The notes beneath the pieces are model-generated. The model did no database searches. It was not told where the DNA came from and saw nothing but the letters and a program-made list of their open reading frames with translations. The position numbers were made by a program, and so were the translations under genes. A DNA stretch of 64,000 bases from Clostridium swellfunianum (GTDB lineage Bacteria; Bacillota; Clostridia; Clostridiales; Clostridiaceae): contig NZ_JAMOFV010000006.1 of NCBI RefSeq assembly GCF_023656515.1, positions 78,549 to 142,548 of the forward strand, given 5' to 3'. This document shows positions 34,529 to 45,102 of the stretch, piece by piece; the first letter of the stretch is position 1; each line of letters starts with the position of its first letter.

Positions 34529-36511
34529 ATGAACACTATCGATCAATTAGCAATCAATTCCATTAGAATACTGTCAGCTGAAGGAGTACAAAAGGCTAAA
34601 TCAGGTCATCCAGGTCTTCCACTTGGAGCAGCACCTATGGCTTACACACTTTGGGCTAGACATATGAAACACAACCCATCTAATGCAGAATGGAAGGATA
34701 GAGACAGATTTGTACTTTCAGCAGGACACGGCTCCATGCTTTTATATTCCCTGTTACATTTATTTGGTTATGGATTATCAGTAGACGACCTAATGAATTT
34801 TAGACAACTAGGAAGCAAAACTCCTGGTCATCCAGAGTATAGACACACAGTAGGAGTTGAAACTACTACAGGACCATTGGGTCAGGGGTTTGCGACAGCA
34901 GTAGGAATGGCCATAGCTGAAAGCCACTTGGCTGCAAAATTCAACAAGCCTAACTTTAAGGTAGTAGATCATTATACATATGTTTTATCAGGTGATGGGG
35001 ACATGATGGAAGGAATAACATCAGAAGCTGCATCATTAGCAGGAACTTTAGCGCTTGATAAGCTAATAGTTTTATATGATTCAAATAATATATCAATAGA
35101 AGGAAATACTGACATAGCCTTTAGAGAAAATGTGGGAAAAAGATACGAAGCTTATGGCTGGCAGGTTATAACTGTTGAAGATGGAAATGATGTTGAGGCT
35201 ATAAGCAAGGCAATAGCAGAAGCTAAGGCTGATACAAAGAGGCCAAGTCTTTTGGTAATAAAAACTCAAATAGGTTACGGTTCACCAAAGGTAGGAACTG
35301 CAGGTGTGCATGGAGAACCTTTAGGTATAGAAAATATTCACAAAACAAAAGAGTTTTTAAAGTGGACTTACGAAGGTGAATTCCATGTTCCACAAGATGT
35401 TAGAGAATATATGAATTCTTTAATTGAAGAAGGAAAGAAAAATGAAGAAGAGTGGAACAAGTTATTTGAAGCATATAAAGCACAATATCCAGAGCCTGCA
35501 GAGGAGTGGGAGCTATGGCATAGTGGTAAGCTGTCAGTAGACTTGTTAAATAGTGAAGACTTTTGGAAGTTTGACAAAAAAGCTGCTACAAGAGCTTCTT
35601 CCGGAGAAGTTATAAACAAATTGGCTAATTTAGTTCCAAATCTTATTGGAGGTTCAGCTGACCTTGCTCCATCCAACAAAACTTATATGAAAGATAAGGG
35701 AGACTACTCAGCAGAGGATAGAACAGGAAGGAATCTTCACTATGGTGTTAGAGAGTTTGCTATGTCAGCCATTGGAAACGGTATTGCAGTACATGGTGGA
35801 CTTAAAAATTTTGTTGCAACCTTCTTTGTATTCTCAGATTATGCTAAGGCGGCAATGAGACTTTCGTCACTAATGAAGCTTCCAGTAGTTTATGTTTTAA
35901 CTCACGACAGCATCGGAGTAGGTGAGGACGGACCTACACATCAACCAATTGAACAATTAGCAGCACTTAGAAGTATTCCAAACTTCCACGTTTATAGACC
36001 AGCAGATTCAAAGGAAACAGCAGCTGCTTGGTATTCAGCAATAACAAGAGAAGATGGACCAACTGCGATAGTACTTACAAGACAAGATTTGCCTCTTTAT
36101 GAAGAGTCTTCAAAAGAAGCTTTAAAGGGTGCATATATACTAAAAGACAGTGAAAAGGAAACTCCGGATTTAATACTTATGGCTACAGGTTCAGAAGTAG
36201 AACTTATTTACAATGCAGCTGATGTCTTAAAGGAAAAGGGAGTAGACGTAAGAGTTGTAAGTATGCCTTCATTAGAAGTTTTTGAATCTCAAAGCAAGGA
36301 ATACAAAGAACTTATACTTCCTAACGCTTGCAGAAAGAGAATTGCAGTTGAAGCTTTAACTTCCTTTGGATGGCATAAGTATGTTGGGCTTGATGGAGAT
36401 GTAATTTCACTAGACCACTTTGGAGAGTCCGCACCAGCAAACTTATTGTTTGAAAAGTTTGGTTTTACAGTAGAAAATGTTGTTGAAAGAGCATTAGCTT
36501 TACTAAAATAG
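34529..36511 (+). CDS. tkt: transketolase
   Basis: 660 residues from the ATG at 34529, chosen because AAAGGAG lies just before it; the frame opens earlier at 34508 without a site. The protein starts [20 protein letters not shown] like the family. [31 protein letters not shown], the thiamine-diphosphate motif SGDGDMMEG...NN, and [20 protein letters not shown] (shown in part: [15 protein letters not shown]) in the pyrimidine domain are all intact. It transfers two-carbon units in the non-oxidative pentose phosphate pathway in the cytoplasm, which also supplies ribose for nucleotides. It is a single-gene unit with its own promoter and terminator. Confidence 0.96.
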   Translation: MNTIDQLAINSIRILSAEGVQKAKSGHPGLPLGAAPMAYTLWARHMKHNPSNAEWKDRDRFVLSAGHGSMLLYSLLHLFGYGLSVDDLMNFRQLGSKTPGHPEYRHTVGVETTTGPLGQGFATAVGMAIAESHLAAKFNKPNFKVVDHYTYVLSGDGDMMEGITSEAASLAGTLALDKLIVLYDSNNISIEGNTDIAFRENVGKRYEAYGWQVITVEDGNDVEAISKAIAEAKADTKRPSLLVIKTQIGYGSPKVGTAGVHGEPLGIENIHKTKEFLKWTYEGEFHVPQDVREYMNSLIEEGKKNEEEWNKLFEAYKAQYPEPAEEWELWHSGKLSVDLLNSEDFWKFDKKAATRASSGEVINKLANLVPNLIGGSADLAPSNKTYMKDKGDYSAEDRTGRNLHYGVREFAMSAIGNGIAVHGGLKNFVATFFVFSDYAKAAMRLSSLMKLPVVYVLTHDSIGVGEDGPTHQPIEQLAALRSIPNFHVYRPADSKETAAAWYSAITREDGPTAIVLTRQDLPLYEESSKEALKGAYILKDSEKETPDLILMATGSEVELIYNAADVLKEKGVDVRVVSMPSLEVFESQSKEYKELILPNACRKRIAVEALTSFGWHKYVGLDGDVISLDHFGESAPANLLFEKFGFTVENVVERALALLK

Positions 36512-36519
36512 ATTTATAT

Positions 36520-36554
36520 ACTCCAAGCTCTTTGATTAGAGCTTGGAGTTCTTT
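36520..36554 (+). terminator. intrinsic terminator after transketolase
   Basis: CTCCAAGCTC (36521-36530) pairs with GAGCTTGGAG (36539-36548), followed by TTCTTTTG. Confidence 0.8.
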
Positions 36555-36571
36555 TGTTTCGAGGTGGAAAA

Positions 36572-37636
36572 ATGACCAGGTATGTGAGAAAGTCAACTAA
36601 AAGAGCAGGGGAATCGCCAGGAACCTTATTTTATAATGGAGAACATAAAACAGAGAAGATTAAGCTTACTTTAATTGAATACGGCAAGGACTTTTCAGAA
36701 AAGAAAGAACTAAAAAAGATTGAAGAATGTTTTGATAGAAAAGGTAAGGATACAATAAAGTGGGTTAATATAGAAGGACTTCATGATATAAGTATTATAG
36801 AAAAGATAGGTAAAGAATTTAAGCTTCATCCTCTTATGTTAGAGGATATATTAAATATAAGCCAAAGGCCTAAAATGGATGATTATGAGGATTATATTTT
36901 AATTGTTCTAAAAATGATTTATTATAACTATAAGAAAAAAGAAATAGTAACAGAGCAGGTAAGCCTTGTATTAGTGGAACAATATGTATTTTCCTTTCAA
37001 GAGTTTGAAGGAGATGTATTTGATGAAGTTCGGCAAAGAATACTCACAGGCAAGGGAAACATAAGAAAACAGGGACCAGATTACTTAGTATATGCCTTAA
37101 TTGATGCTATTGTAGATAGTTATTTTTTTATACTTGAGCAGATTGGAGACTGTTCAGAGGATATAGAACAGCAGCTTATGGAGGAGCCTAAGAAAGAAGT
37201 GCTACAAGCTATATATAACCTGAAGAGAGAAATGATTTACCTAAACAGTTCTATATGGCCTTTAAGAGAAGTTGTTGGGAACCTTACGAGAACGGATTCT
37301 GTAATTATAAAGGAAAGTACAAGGCTTTATTTAAGGGATGTATATGATCATATTTTACAGGTTGTTGATATAATGCAATCTTACAGGGATATAATGACTG
37401 GAATGCTTGATACTTATCTGTCTAGTATAAGCAACAAAACAAATGATGTCATGAAAATACTCACAATATTTTCTTCTATGTTTATTCCATTAACATTTTT
37501 AGCCGGTATATATGGAATGAATTTCAGATATTTTCCTGAGCTTGAGCTACCCTGGGCTTATCCAGCCTTTTGGATAGTTACTTTAGCTATAATAGCTTTA
37601 ATGCTAGGATATTTTAGACGAAAAAAGTGGCTTTAG
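36572..37636 (+). CDS. corA: CorA family magnesium/cobalt transporter
   Basis: 354 residues from the ATG at 36572, after a GAGGTGG site; the open frame begins earlier at a TTG without spacing. The long soluble N-terminal domain is followed by two C-terminal membrane segments, with the signature YGMNF (Gly-Met-Asn) between them and the basic ending RRKKW. PLMLEDILNISQRPK and the coiled stalk region (QSYRDIMTGMLDTYLSS) are typical. CorA pentamers take up magnesium driven by membrane potential. It stands between transketolase and the AIM24-family gene. Confidence 0.93.
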   Translation: MTRYVRKSTKRAGESPGTLFYNGEHKTEKIKLTLIEYGKDFSEKKELKKIEECFDRKGKDTIKWVNIEGLHDISIIEKIGKEFKLHPLMLEDILNISQRPKMDDYEDYILIVLKMIYYNYKKKEIVTEQVSLVLVEQYVFSFQEFEGDVFDEVRQRILTGKGNIRKQGPDYLVYALIDAIVDSYFFILEQIGDCSEDIEQQLMEEPKKEVLQAIYNLKREMIYLNSSIWPLREVVGNLTRTDSVIIKESTRLYLRDVYDHILQVVDIMQSYRDIMTGMLDTYLSSISNKTNDVMKILTIFSSMFIPLTFLAGIYGMNFRYFPELELPWAYPAFWIVTLAIIALMLGYFRRKKWL

Positions 37637-37700
37637 ATAGAATTAATTTAGAAAGTTAATAATAGTATTTTAGTGTATTTTAAATAGGAGGATTATTATT

Positions 37701-38507
37701 ATGGATGGACGTTACGGAAGTGCACATGAAATTGACTATACTGTATATGGGGATGATATGCAATTTGTTGAAATTGATCTAGATCCAAGAGAAAGTGTAA
37801 TAGCAGAAGCTGGAGCAATGATGATGATGTCAGCAGGAATTCAGATGGAGACCATATTCGGCGATGGTACAGGTAACAACGGGAATGGATTAATGGGAAA
37901 GCTTTTCGGAGCAGGAAAGAGAATTTTAACTGGTGAAAGTCTTTTTATGACTGTATTCACAAATGGAGGCTATGGAAGGCAGCAAGTTAGCTTTGCAGCG
38001 CCTTACCCTGGAAAAATAATACCTATGGATTTAAAGCAGTATGATGGGAAAATAATATGCCAAAAAGATGCTTTTTTATGTGCAGCTAAAGGTGTTTCTG
38101 TTGGAATAGATTTTAGGAGAAAGCTTGGAGCAGGTTTTTTTGGAGGCGAAGGTTTTATAATGCAGAAGCTTGAAGGAGATGGATTGGCTTTTCTTCATGC
38201 AGGAGGAACAATATATGAAAAAACACTAACACCAGGAGAAACTATTAGGGTTGATACAGGATGCTTAGTTGCAATGACAAGAAATGTACATTATGATATT
38301 GAATTTGTAGGTGGAATTAAAAGTGCTTTTTTTGGCGGCGAAGGTTTATTCTTTGCTACACTTACTGGACCAGGCAAGGTTTGGATTCAATCACTTCCTT
38401 TCAGCAGACTTGCTGACAGGGTGCTATCTGCTTCAAGAGTTGGTGGAGCAAGAAGAGATGAAGGAAGCATACTCGGAACTATCGGCAATTTGTTTGATGG
38501 AGATTAA
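37701..38507 (+). CDS. AIM24 family protein (TIGR00266)
   Basis: 268 residues. Glycine-rich beta-structure with [20 protein letters not shown] near the start, [19 protein letters not shown] in the middle and [20 protein letters not shown] near the end, as in the AIM24/TIGR00266 family. The fold is a three-fold beta-prism of unknown function; the mitochondrial relative affects inner-membrane organisation. No signal peptide or membrane segment is seen. The ATG has AGGAGGATTATTATT upstream. No terminator is evident before the fluoride riboswitch region downstream. Confidence 0.85.
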   Translation: MDGRYGSAHEIDYTVYGDDMQFVEIDLDPRESVIAEAGAMMMMSAGIQMETIFGDGTGNNGNGLMGKLFGAGKRILTGESLFMTVFTNGGYGRQQVSFAAPYPGKIIPMDLKQYDGKIICQKDAFLCAAKGVSVGIDFRRKLGAGFFGGEGFIMQKLEGDGLAFLHAGGTIYEKTLTPGETIRVDTGCLVAMTRNVHYDIEFVGGIKSAFFGGEGLFFATLTGPGKVWIQSLPFSRLADRVLSASRVGGARRDEGSILGTIGNLFDGD

Positions 38508-38612
38508 GGTTGTTAAAATTTTAAAATTAATAAATATATAGCTGGGAGCTATGTAATAAGCTGGTTTACTTGAATAAATTTCAGTTATATGTTATTCTTA
38601 AAATATAATTTA

Positions 38613-38661
38613 CAGGTGATGGAGTTCACCTTAATTGCTTAATGCTAATGACTCCTACAGG
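38613..38661 (+). promoter_or_regulatory. fluoride riboswitch (crcB motif)
   Basis: The aptamer core is complete: GGTGATGGAGTTCACC (38615-38630) forms the first stem and loop, a short second stem uses GCTTAATGC, and AATGACTCCTAC (38646-38657) closes the pseudoknotted helix with GGAGT. TATAAT at 38604-38609 is a plausible -10 box just upstream. The 3' part of the aptamer (ACTCCTACAGG) also forms the left arm of a terminator, so fluoride binding should prevent termination and switch on the CLC-type exporter gene behind it. The consensus is well known and the downstream gene is the expected partner. Confidence 0.92.
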
Positions 38662-38693
38662 CAATACTATAAGTATACCTGTAGGAGTTTTTT
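38651..38693 (+). terminator. expression-platform terminator of the fluoride riboswitch
   Basis: ACTCCTACAGG (38651-38661) pairs with CCTGTAGGAGT (38678-38688), followed by TTTTTAT. The left arm overlaps the aptamer, giving mutually exclusive structures. Confidence 0.88.
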
Positions 38694-38730
38694 ATGCTTA
38701 TTTTTTATAAGATATCTCAGGAGGGGTTTT

Positions 38731-40044
38731 ATGACAGAATTTAAAAAGACATTTTTAAAGCTTGGAGAAAGGGTCCACCATGTTGCTTTGTTAGCAAATT
38801 TAATAAAGTGGATTATATTAGGAAGCATAGTAGGAATAGTAGTAGGATTATTATCAGCTTTATTCTTGTTTAGTTTGCAGTTTGTAACCAATAAGCGGAT
38901 GGAATTTCCTTGGCTGCTTTATTTTTTGCCTTTAGGAGGGGCTTTTGTCAGTTTTTTGTATGCTAAATATGGAAAGATGTCAGCACAGGGTAATAATTTA
39001 ATTCTAGATCAAATTCATCAAGGAGACAAAGAAATACCATTAAGAATGGCTCCTTTAGTGTTTATAGGAACTATAATTACTCATTTGTTTGGTGGGTCTG
39101 CTGGAAGAGAAGGTACCGCTGTTCAGATGGGTGGAAGTATTGCAGAATACATAGGAAAAGTGTTTAGGCTTGATAGGATAGATCAAAGGATAATTTTAAT
39201 GAGCGGTATCAGCAGTGGATTTGGGTCTGTATTTGGAACTCCTCTGGCAGGTGCTATTTTTGGGATGGAAGTAATATCAATGGGCTCAATGGAATATAGT
39301 GCTTTAATTCCATGTTTTATAGCGAGCTTTATAGGAAATTTAGTTGCTACAGAATTTGGAGCGGTACATTCTCACTATGTAATAAGTGGTATTCCCGAGT
39401 TATCAACTATGGTTGCAATAAAAGTTATTATAGCTTCTATACTTTTTGGTATAATTAGCATTGTTTTTAGCGAGGGCATACACGAATGTAAAAGAATATT
39501 TTCAAGACTGTTTAAAAATTCAATGACAAAAAGTATTATTGGTGGATTTATTATAATATTAATGACGACACTAATTGGTACTAGAGACTATTTAGGCTTA
39601 GGTTTACCGGTTTTGAAAGCTTCATTTGAAGAAATAGTATCAAAATCGGCATTTTTATGGAAGATTATCTTTACATCTATTACTCTAGGTTCAGGATTTC
39701 AAGGTGGAGAGGTTACTCCGTTCTTCCTTGTTGGTTCAAGCTTTGGAAATACTCTCGGAGGCGTGCTCAATCTATCCCCATTCTTTCTTGCAGGCTTAGG
39801 ATTAGTTTCAGTATTTTGCGGAGCAACTAACACTCCAGTTTCTTCCTTTATTTTAGGGTTGGAATTGTTTCATGGAGAAGGGATAATCTACATATTTATG
39901 GCTTGTATAATTAGTTATTTATTCTCAGGTCATCATGGAATATATACTTCGCAGCAAATAAATAATGCTAAAAGCAAGATACTTCAGATACCGGAAAATA
40001 CAACTATAGGCTCAGTGAGAAAAATGAGGAGGGAGCGAACTTAG
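38731..40044 (+). CDS. CLC-F type fluoride/proton antiporter
   Basis: 437 residues from the ATG at 38731 with AGGAGGGGTTTT just upstream; the frame is open from 38635 across the riboswitch but that part is not coding. About ten to twelve membrane helices. GGSAGREGTAVQMGGSIAE is the CLC selectivity region, with the Glu of GREGT as the gating glutamate; the Thr in place of the Pro of GREGP is typical of fluoride-specific CLCs. GSGFQGGEVTPFFLVGSSFG and GLVSVFCGATNTPVSSFI are later CLC motifs. The fluoride riboswitch in its leader supports export of toxic fluoride in exchange for protons. Confidence 0.92.
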   Translation: MTEFKKTFLKLGERVHHVALLANLIKWIILGSIVGIVVGLLSALFLFSLQFVTNKRMEFPWLLYFLPLGGAFVSFLYAKYGKMSAQGNNLILDQIHQGDKEIPLRMAPLVFIGTIITHLFGGSAGREGTAVQMGGSIAEYIGKVFRLDRIDQRIILMSGISSGFGSVFGTPLAGAIFGMEVISMGSMEYSALIPCFIASFIGNLVATEFGAVHSHYVISGIPELSTMVAIKVIIASILFGIISIVFSEGIHECKRIFSRLFKNSMTKSIIGGFIIILMTTLIGTRDYLGLGLPVLKASFEEIVSKSAFLWKIIFTSITLGSGFQGGEVTPFFLVGSSFGNTLGGVLNLSPFFLAGLGLVSVFCGATNTPVSSFILGLELFHGEGIIYIFMACIISYLFSGHHGIYTSQQINNAKSKILQIPENTTIGSVRKMRRERT

Positions 40045-40154
40045 GCTGTAATTTTTAGTTACCTTTGTTTAATATCTATTCAGAAGGCATGCTTAGTTTT
40101 ATCTTCCTGTTTAGTACAATAAGTGAAAACGTATTTACAATTACAAAAAATATG

Positions 40155-40183
40155 TTGAAAAATGTAGCAATTTAGTGTAAAAT
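40155..40183 (+). promoter_or_regulatory. promoter of chemotaxis receptor gene
   Basis: TTGAAA (40155-40160), a 17-base spacer and TAAAAT (40178-40183). It lies about 95 bases before the GTG start; the 235-bp gap before the gene shows no riboswitch. Confidence 0.55.
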
Positions 40184-40278
40184 TTCAAGAGATATGCATA
40201 AAAATTAATTTAATTAAAAAATTTAAGAGAATTAGAATCGTATGGCTAAATTAGGCTAAGACAGGGGGAAATCTTATT

Positions 40279-42288
40279 GTGAAAAAGTCAAAATTCAAGT
40301 TTAGTTTTAAAAGTATAAGAAGCAAGCTATTAGTTAGTTTAATAGGTATTTGTATTATTCCAATGATTGGACTGGGAGTAACCTCCTATATACAATCAAC
40401 TTCAGTAATAAAGGGAAATTTAGAAAGTGCAAGTTCTCAGATGTTGAGAGAGGTTAACAGAGGAATTGATAAAGAAATTTCTCTTATAGGAAATAATATT
40501 GAAATGCTTTCAAAAAACTTAAATTTTATAAATATAGAAAGTAACCCAGAGAATGTACCTTATTTAATTGATAATCTTAAAGGCATGCAGCAAAGCAACA
40601 ATAATTTTCTTTCTGTATATATGGGGACAGCTACAAAAAGCTTTTATCAGTATCCTCAAAAAGATGTTGGAAAAGATTATGACCCAACATCAAGGCCGTG
40701 GTATAAGAAGGCAATAGAAAACAAGGGAAAAGTTATATTCACCGATCCATATATAGCTGCATCTACCAAGGAGTATACAATATCTATTGCAAAAGCAGTT
40801 GAGAAGAATGGTGAGATAGTTGGTGTCGTAGCTCTAGATATTGAATTGACTCAACTAGCAAAAAGTCTTTCAGAAATTAAGGTTGGTGAAAACGGATATG
40901 CTGTGTTACTTGATAGAAATGGAACACTTTTAACACACCCTGATAAGAAGATGATTGGAACTGATACATTTGCAAAACTTCCAGTTTGGAATGAAGTTAA
41001 AGAAAAAAAAGAAGGATTTACAGAGTATGAGTATAATGGAACTGGAAAGTTTGCTGTATACACTAACAGCCCTTTAACCGAATGGACAGTACTTGGAACG
41101 ATGGAAATAAATGAATTAAATAAAGATACACGTTCTATTTTAGTAACACTCGCCATATTTTTAGGAGTAGTAAGTGTTATAGCAGTTGGATTATCTGTGA
41201 TAATAACAAGATCATTAACAGTCAATATAAATAAGATTAAAGATGTTATGAATAAAGCATCAAAGGGAGATCTAACAGAAACTATTGATGTTAATTCGGC
41301 TGATGAGATAGGTGTGCTAGCTAATGATTTCAATCTTATGCTAGATAATATATCAGCTATTTTAAGAAGTGTTGAAAATTCATCACAAACTGTTTTAGAT
41401 ACTGCAAGTAATCTTACAGCCATGACAGAAGAAACAACAGCTTCTGTTTCAGAGGTATCAAGGGCAGTAGGAGAGATATCACATGGAGCAACGGAGCAAG
41501 CTTCAAGCACACAAGAAATAGCTTCTGAAATGGAAGAATTGGCTAATGGATTAGACATTATTACAAACTCTACAAAAGATATGGACAAGGTATCATCAAA
41601 TACTAAAACTTTAAGTAACAAGGGATTGGGAATTGTTAAACTTCTTATAAAGAAGTCAGTAGAAAACAAGAGAGCCTCTCAATCAGTAGCAGAAACAATT
41701 GATGATATGAACAAAAGCACAGAAGAAATTAATAAGATTTCAGATACTATTGGACAAATTACTGCACAGACAAACCTATTATCTCTTAACGCTTCTATTG
41801 AGGCTGCAAGAGCGGGTGAAGCTGGTAGGGGCTTTGCTGTTGTAGCAGATGAAATAAGAAAGTTGGCTGAACAGTCTAAAAACTCTACAGAAGAGATAAA
41901 AAGAATTGTAGAAGCGATTCAAGTAAAGGCAAAGACGGCAGTGCAAGCTATGGGACAAGCAGAAGCTATTTTAATAGAGCAAGATAAAGCCGTGGAAGAA
42001 ACCAATGCAGTATTTGACGATATCTATAGCGCAATAAACAACTTAATTACAATGGTTCATAGTATAAAAAATCAAATACAAAATATTAGTAGCCAAAAAG
42101 AAGAAGTCATTAGTCAAATTGAAAACATATCTGCGGTATCACAAGAAGCAGCTTCCTCTTCAGAAGAGGTATCTGCTTCAACAGAAGAAATAAGCTCTAC
42201 TATGGATGAGTTTAATGGATATGTAATGAACCTTCAAGGCTTGGCTGAAAAATTAAATGAAGAGTTAAATAAGTTTAATGTGAGATAA
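40279..42288 (+). CDS. methyl-accepting chemotaxis protein with dCache sensor
   Basis: 669 residues from a GTG with CAGGGGGAAATCTTATT upstream. Membrane segment 1 (about 17-37), an extracellular dCache_1 domain (about 40-280, with [24 protein letters not shown] and [11 protein letters not shown], a frame typical of amino-acid sensors), segment 2 (about 284-304), a HAMP domain ([20 protein letters not shown] region), then a long coiled signalling domain with the hairpin tip [20 protein letters not shown] and [20 protein letters not shown]. It senses a small ligand outside and signals to CheA. The ligand is not decidable. Confidence 0.93.
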   Translation: MKKSKFKFSFKSIRSKLLVSLIGICIIPMIGLGVTSYIQSTSVIKGNLESASSQMLREVNRGIDKEISLIGNNIEMLSKNLNFINIESNPENVPYLIDNLKGMQQSNNNFLSVYMGTATKSFYQYPQKDVGKDYDPTSRPWYKKAIENKGKVIFTDPYIAASTKEYTISIAKAVEKNGEIVGVVALDIELTQLAKSLSEIKVGENGYAVLLDRNGTLLTHPDKKMIGTDTFAKLPVWNEVKEKKEGFTEYEYNGTGKFAVYTNSPLTEWTVLGTMEINELNKDTRSILVTLAIFLGVVSVIAVGLSVIITRSLTVNINKIKDVMNKASKGDLTETIDVNSADEIGVLANDFNLMLDNISAILRSVENSSQTVLDTASNLTAMTEETTASVSEVSRAVGEISHGATEQASSTQEIASEMEELANGLDIITNSTKDMDKVSSNTKTLSNKGLGIVKLLIKKSVENKRASQSVAETIDDMNKSTEEINKISDTIGQITAQTNLLSLNASIEAARAGEAGRGFAVVADEIRKLAEQSKNSTEEIKRIVEAIQVKAKTAVQAMGQAEAILIEQDKAVEETNAVFDDIYSAINNLITMVHSIKNQIQNISSQKEEVISQIENISAVSQEAASSSEEVSASTEEISSTMDEFNGYVMNLQGLAEKLNEELNKFNVR

Positions 42289-42350
42289 GATAAGCTATAT
42301 AGAAAAGGTTAGCCTAAGAAAATAAACCATATAAAACTGAATAATTAAAA

Positions 42351-42409
42351 AAATAAACGGTACCAGCCCAGTGTCAATATAGTGATATAGGGATAGGTGC
42401 CGTTTATTT
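42351..42409. terminator. bidirectional terminator between receptor and deacetylase genes
   Basis: AAATAAACGGTACC (42351-42364) pairs with GGTGCCGTTTATTT (42396-42409) with one G-U pair. It overlaps the last codons of the minus-strand deacetylase gene. Confidence 0.75.
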
Positions 42410-43399
42410 AAATTGAATAGCATTTACTTCTGAAGATAAAATAGAAAACCTGAAACCTTGCTCCTTTAAGCCTTTGATGATACTAGGCAGCGCTAGAACA
42501 GTAGTTGTTTTTGGGTTGCTGTCATGCATTAGTATAACTGCTTGTTTCTTACCTTTTGATCCATTCAATACTCCAGATATAATCTTATCTTTGCTTTGAG
42601 TGCTTACTGAGGCATCTGTAGAATCTACATTCCAATCGAAATATTTAATCCCAGATTGTTTTATATGCGTTGTAAGCTTACTCATAAAATCTACTCCACC
42701 GTAGTTGTAACTTACCCTATTATTAGAACCGCCAGGAAAACGAAGAATCTGAGGCTTTATGCCTGTAATTCCAAATATGAAGTTATCAAGTTTTTGTTTA
42801 TCATTATCAAAGGCTTCTATAGTTTTATAAAGCGCGGCATAATCATGAGAATAGGTGTGATTTCCAATAACATGACCTTCGCTTATTATTCGCTTATAAA
42901 TTTCTTTTCTTTCAGGATGGCCGTTTACAAAAAAGGTAGCTTTAATATTATTTTCTTTTAATATATCTAAAATTTTAGGAGTATTATCGGAGGGGCCGTC
43001 ATCAAAGGTTAGGTATGCGAGTTTATCTACTTGTATATCTGAATAGAAATTTTTATTTGTTAAAGAAGCTTCAAGTTTGTTTTCTAATTCGATATTTTGT
43101 TTCTTAAGGGTACTGTTATCTTCTAGCAGTTTTTTGTTGCTAGATTTAAGATCTTCCATTTCTAATTTAAGCTTTTCATTGTTCTTTAGTAGTTCATCAT
43201 TTTTTGAGTGAAGTTCTTCATTAGCTTTTTCTAATCCATCTATTGTAAGGTTTAATTTTTTACTGTTTTCTTCGAGTTCAATCACTTTATCACTCAATAA
43301 TTTTATTTGCTCCTTGTCTTTGCAACTAACTAGAGAAAATAAGATTAAAAAGAGAATAATAAAACACAAAATGTGTTTTCTGCGTATTACCATCAGCAT
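42404..43399 (-). CDS. polysaccharide deacetylase lipoprotein with coiled-coil linker
   Basis: 331 residues. A signal peptide ends in a lipobox (LVSC, Cys26). Residues about 30-115 form a heptad-rich coiled coil (KLLSDKVIELEENSKK, LEKANEELHSKNDELL). The NodB domain follows: AYLTFDDGPSDNTPKILDIL with the catalytic Asp pair, GHVIGNHTYSHDY with the metal histidines, and RFPGGSNN as motif 3. It probably removes acetyl groups from peptidoglycan or another glycan at the cell surface. It is divergent from an L,D-transpeptidase gene; both fit cell-wall modification. Confidence 0.9.
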   Translation of the reverse strand: MLMVIRRKHILCFIILFLILFSLVSCKDKEQIKLLSDKVIELEENSKKLNLTIDGLEKANEELHSKNDELLKNNEKLKLEMEDLKSSNKKLLEDNSTLKKQNIELENKLEASLTNKNFYSDIQVDKLAYLTFDDGPSDNTPKILDILKENNIKATFFVNGHPERKEIYKRIISEGHVIGNHTYSHDYAALYKTIEAFDNDKQKLDNFIFGITGIKPQILRFPGGSNNRVSYNYGGVDFMSKLTTHIKQSGIKYFDWNVDSTDASVSTQSKDKIISGVLNGSKGKKQAVILMHDSNPKTTTVLALPSIIKGLKEQGFRFSILSSEVNAIQFK

Positions 43400-43618
43400 C
43401 TATCCTCCATGACCTTAATTTAATAGCATAGCTATTGGGTTATATACCAACCGCATTAATATATACTATGCACATGGAGGCTATTTGGTTTATGAGACTT
43501 TGTAAAATGAAGATTGTAGATAGCCGTTGAAAATAGGACTTTATGTATTAAAAAGAAAACTTCAAACATATTATAAACTAGTTAAATATGTTTGTTTATT
43601 AAGAAAGGTATAAGCCGT

Positions 43619-45013
43619 ATGAAAAACTGCAAAATTAAAAACCTTATTAGTAATAGGTGCACAGGAAATATTATAATTATAGCTGCATCCAGTATATTAA
43701 TATATATACTTATTTCAACCTATTTCGTTAATCATTTCTTTTTTAACACTACAATTAATGGGGTAAATGTATCTTTAAGAGGTCACAGAAAAGTTGAATG
43801 TATACTTAGAGATTCTATTAAAAACTATAAGTTGATGTTAATAGAAAGAAATGAAGAAATAGAAGAAATAATAGGACGAGATATAGGAATTACATATAAT
43901 GAAGAAGTTAATATTTTCGAAAGTTTGAACAGGAAGAATGCTTTTAAATGGATAGGTTCTTTATTAAAATCTCAACAATATACTATAGATAATTTAGTTT
44001 TATATGACGAAAGTAAGCTAATAAGTATAGTAAATGGCTTAAACTGCTTAAAGCAGCCTTTTACTGAACCACAGAATGTGAGTTTTAAGTATTCTAACGG
44101 TAGCTACGAAGTGGTTAAGGAGGTATATGGAAATAAGATTGATAGGGATAGGCTAAATTTAGAGATAAAAGAGTGCATATTAAAAGGAGAAGCTAAGCTA
44201 GATTTAAATCAAAGCTTTTGTTACGTGAATCCAGGGTATACCTTAAACTCTGAAAAAACTGCTAAAACTAGGGATTTATTAAATAAGTATGTGAAGACAA
44301 ATATAACTTATATATTTGATAATGCAAAGGAAACATTAGATGGAAAAATAATAAATCAATGGATTAATGTTAATGAAAATCTTGATGTAATAATAAGTGA
44401 AATAGAAGCGATGAAATATTTAAAAAGCCTTAGTAGGAAATATGATACAGTTGGGATAGCAAGGAATTTTAAGACTTCTATAGGTAAGACTGTGATAGTT
44501 GAGGGCGGACTTTATGGTTGGAAAATCAATCAAGGTGATGAAATAAAGGCTTTGTTTGAGAATATAAAACACGGACAAATAATTCAGAAGGAGCCAATAT
44601 ACTCTCAAAGATCCTTACCTAGGGGCAAAGATGAGATAGGTAATACATATGTAGAAATTAATATAACAAGACAGCATTTGTGGTTTTATAAAAATGGAAG
44701 GCTTATCACTCAAGGAGCTGTTGTAACAGGTAATCCTAATAAAGGACATGCTACAGTAATTGGAACTTATATGCTTAATTATAAGCAAAAGGGGGCAACT
44801 TTAACTGGTCCAGGTTATGAAGCAGGAGTAACTTATTGGATGCCTTTTTTCGGAAATATAGGAATACATGATGCAACCTGGAGATATTCCTTTGGTGGAG
44901 AAATCTATAAGACAAGAGGAAGCCATGGATGCGTAAATGCCCCACCTTATTTAGCTAAAGCAATTTATGAAAATATAGAAGGGGGCACTCCAATTATTTG
45001 TTATGAAGAATAG
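43619..45013 (+). CDS. L,D-transpeptidase with peptidoglycan-binding region (YkuD)
   Basis: 464 residues from the ATG at 43619, with AAGAAAGG ten bases upstream; the frame opens earlier at a TTG without a site. One N-terminal membrane anchor (about 24-44). The middle (about 60-300) resembles PG_binding_4 repeats found before clostridial YkuD domains. The C-terminal catalytic domain has IGIHDATW, and SHGCVNAP with the nucleophilic cysteine. It makes 3-3 cross-links or anchors proteins in peptidoglycan, outside the membrane. It lies between a divergent deacetylase and a cupin gene. Confidence 0.92.
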   Translation: MKNCKIKNLISNRCTGNIIIIAASSILIYILISTYFVNHFFFNTTINGVNVSLRGHRKVECILRDSIKNYKLMLIERNEEIEEIIGRDIGITYNEEVNIFESLNRKNAFKWIGSLLKSQQYTIDNLVLYDESKLISIVNGLNCLKQPFTEPQNVSFKYSNGSYEVVKEVYGNKIDRDRLNLEIKECILKGEAKLDLNQSFCYVNPGYTLNSEKTAKTRDLLNKYVKTNITYIFDNAKETLDGKIINQWINVNENLDVIISEIEAMKYLKSLSRKYDTVGIARNFKTSIGKTVIVEGGLYGWKINQGDEIKALFENIKHGQIIQKEPIYSQRSLPRGKDEIGNTYVEINITRQHLWFYKNGRLITQGAVVTGNPNKGHATVIGTYMLNYKQKGATLTGPGYEAGVTYWMPFFGNIGIHDATWRYSFGGEIYKTRGSHGCVNAPPYLAKAIYENIEGGTPIICYEE

Positions 45014-45102
45014 AGAAAAATGAAAATTTACAGCATATCTAAGCACACTTTCTGATGATAATCATAAGATAATATTGTAAGTTTATGAAAGGAAGGAACG
45101 GT

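Noticed and set aside
38635-38730. N-terminal extension of the CLC-type transporter frame
   Set aside because: The stretch is the fluoride riboswitch and terminator; the strong ribosome site lies before the ATG at 38731.
40122-40139. Catabolite-responsive (cre) element TGAAAACGTATTTA before the chemotaxis receptor gene
   Set aside because: It has two mismatches to the cre consensus at conserved positions and no context supporting CcpA control.
40851-41669. Long open frame on the minus strand inside the chemotaxis receptor gene
   Set aside because: It is a shadow of the repetitive coiled-coil coding sequence on the other strand; it has no ribosome site and no family resemblance.
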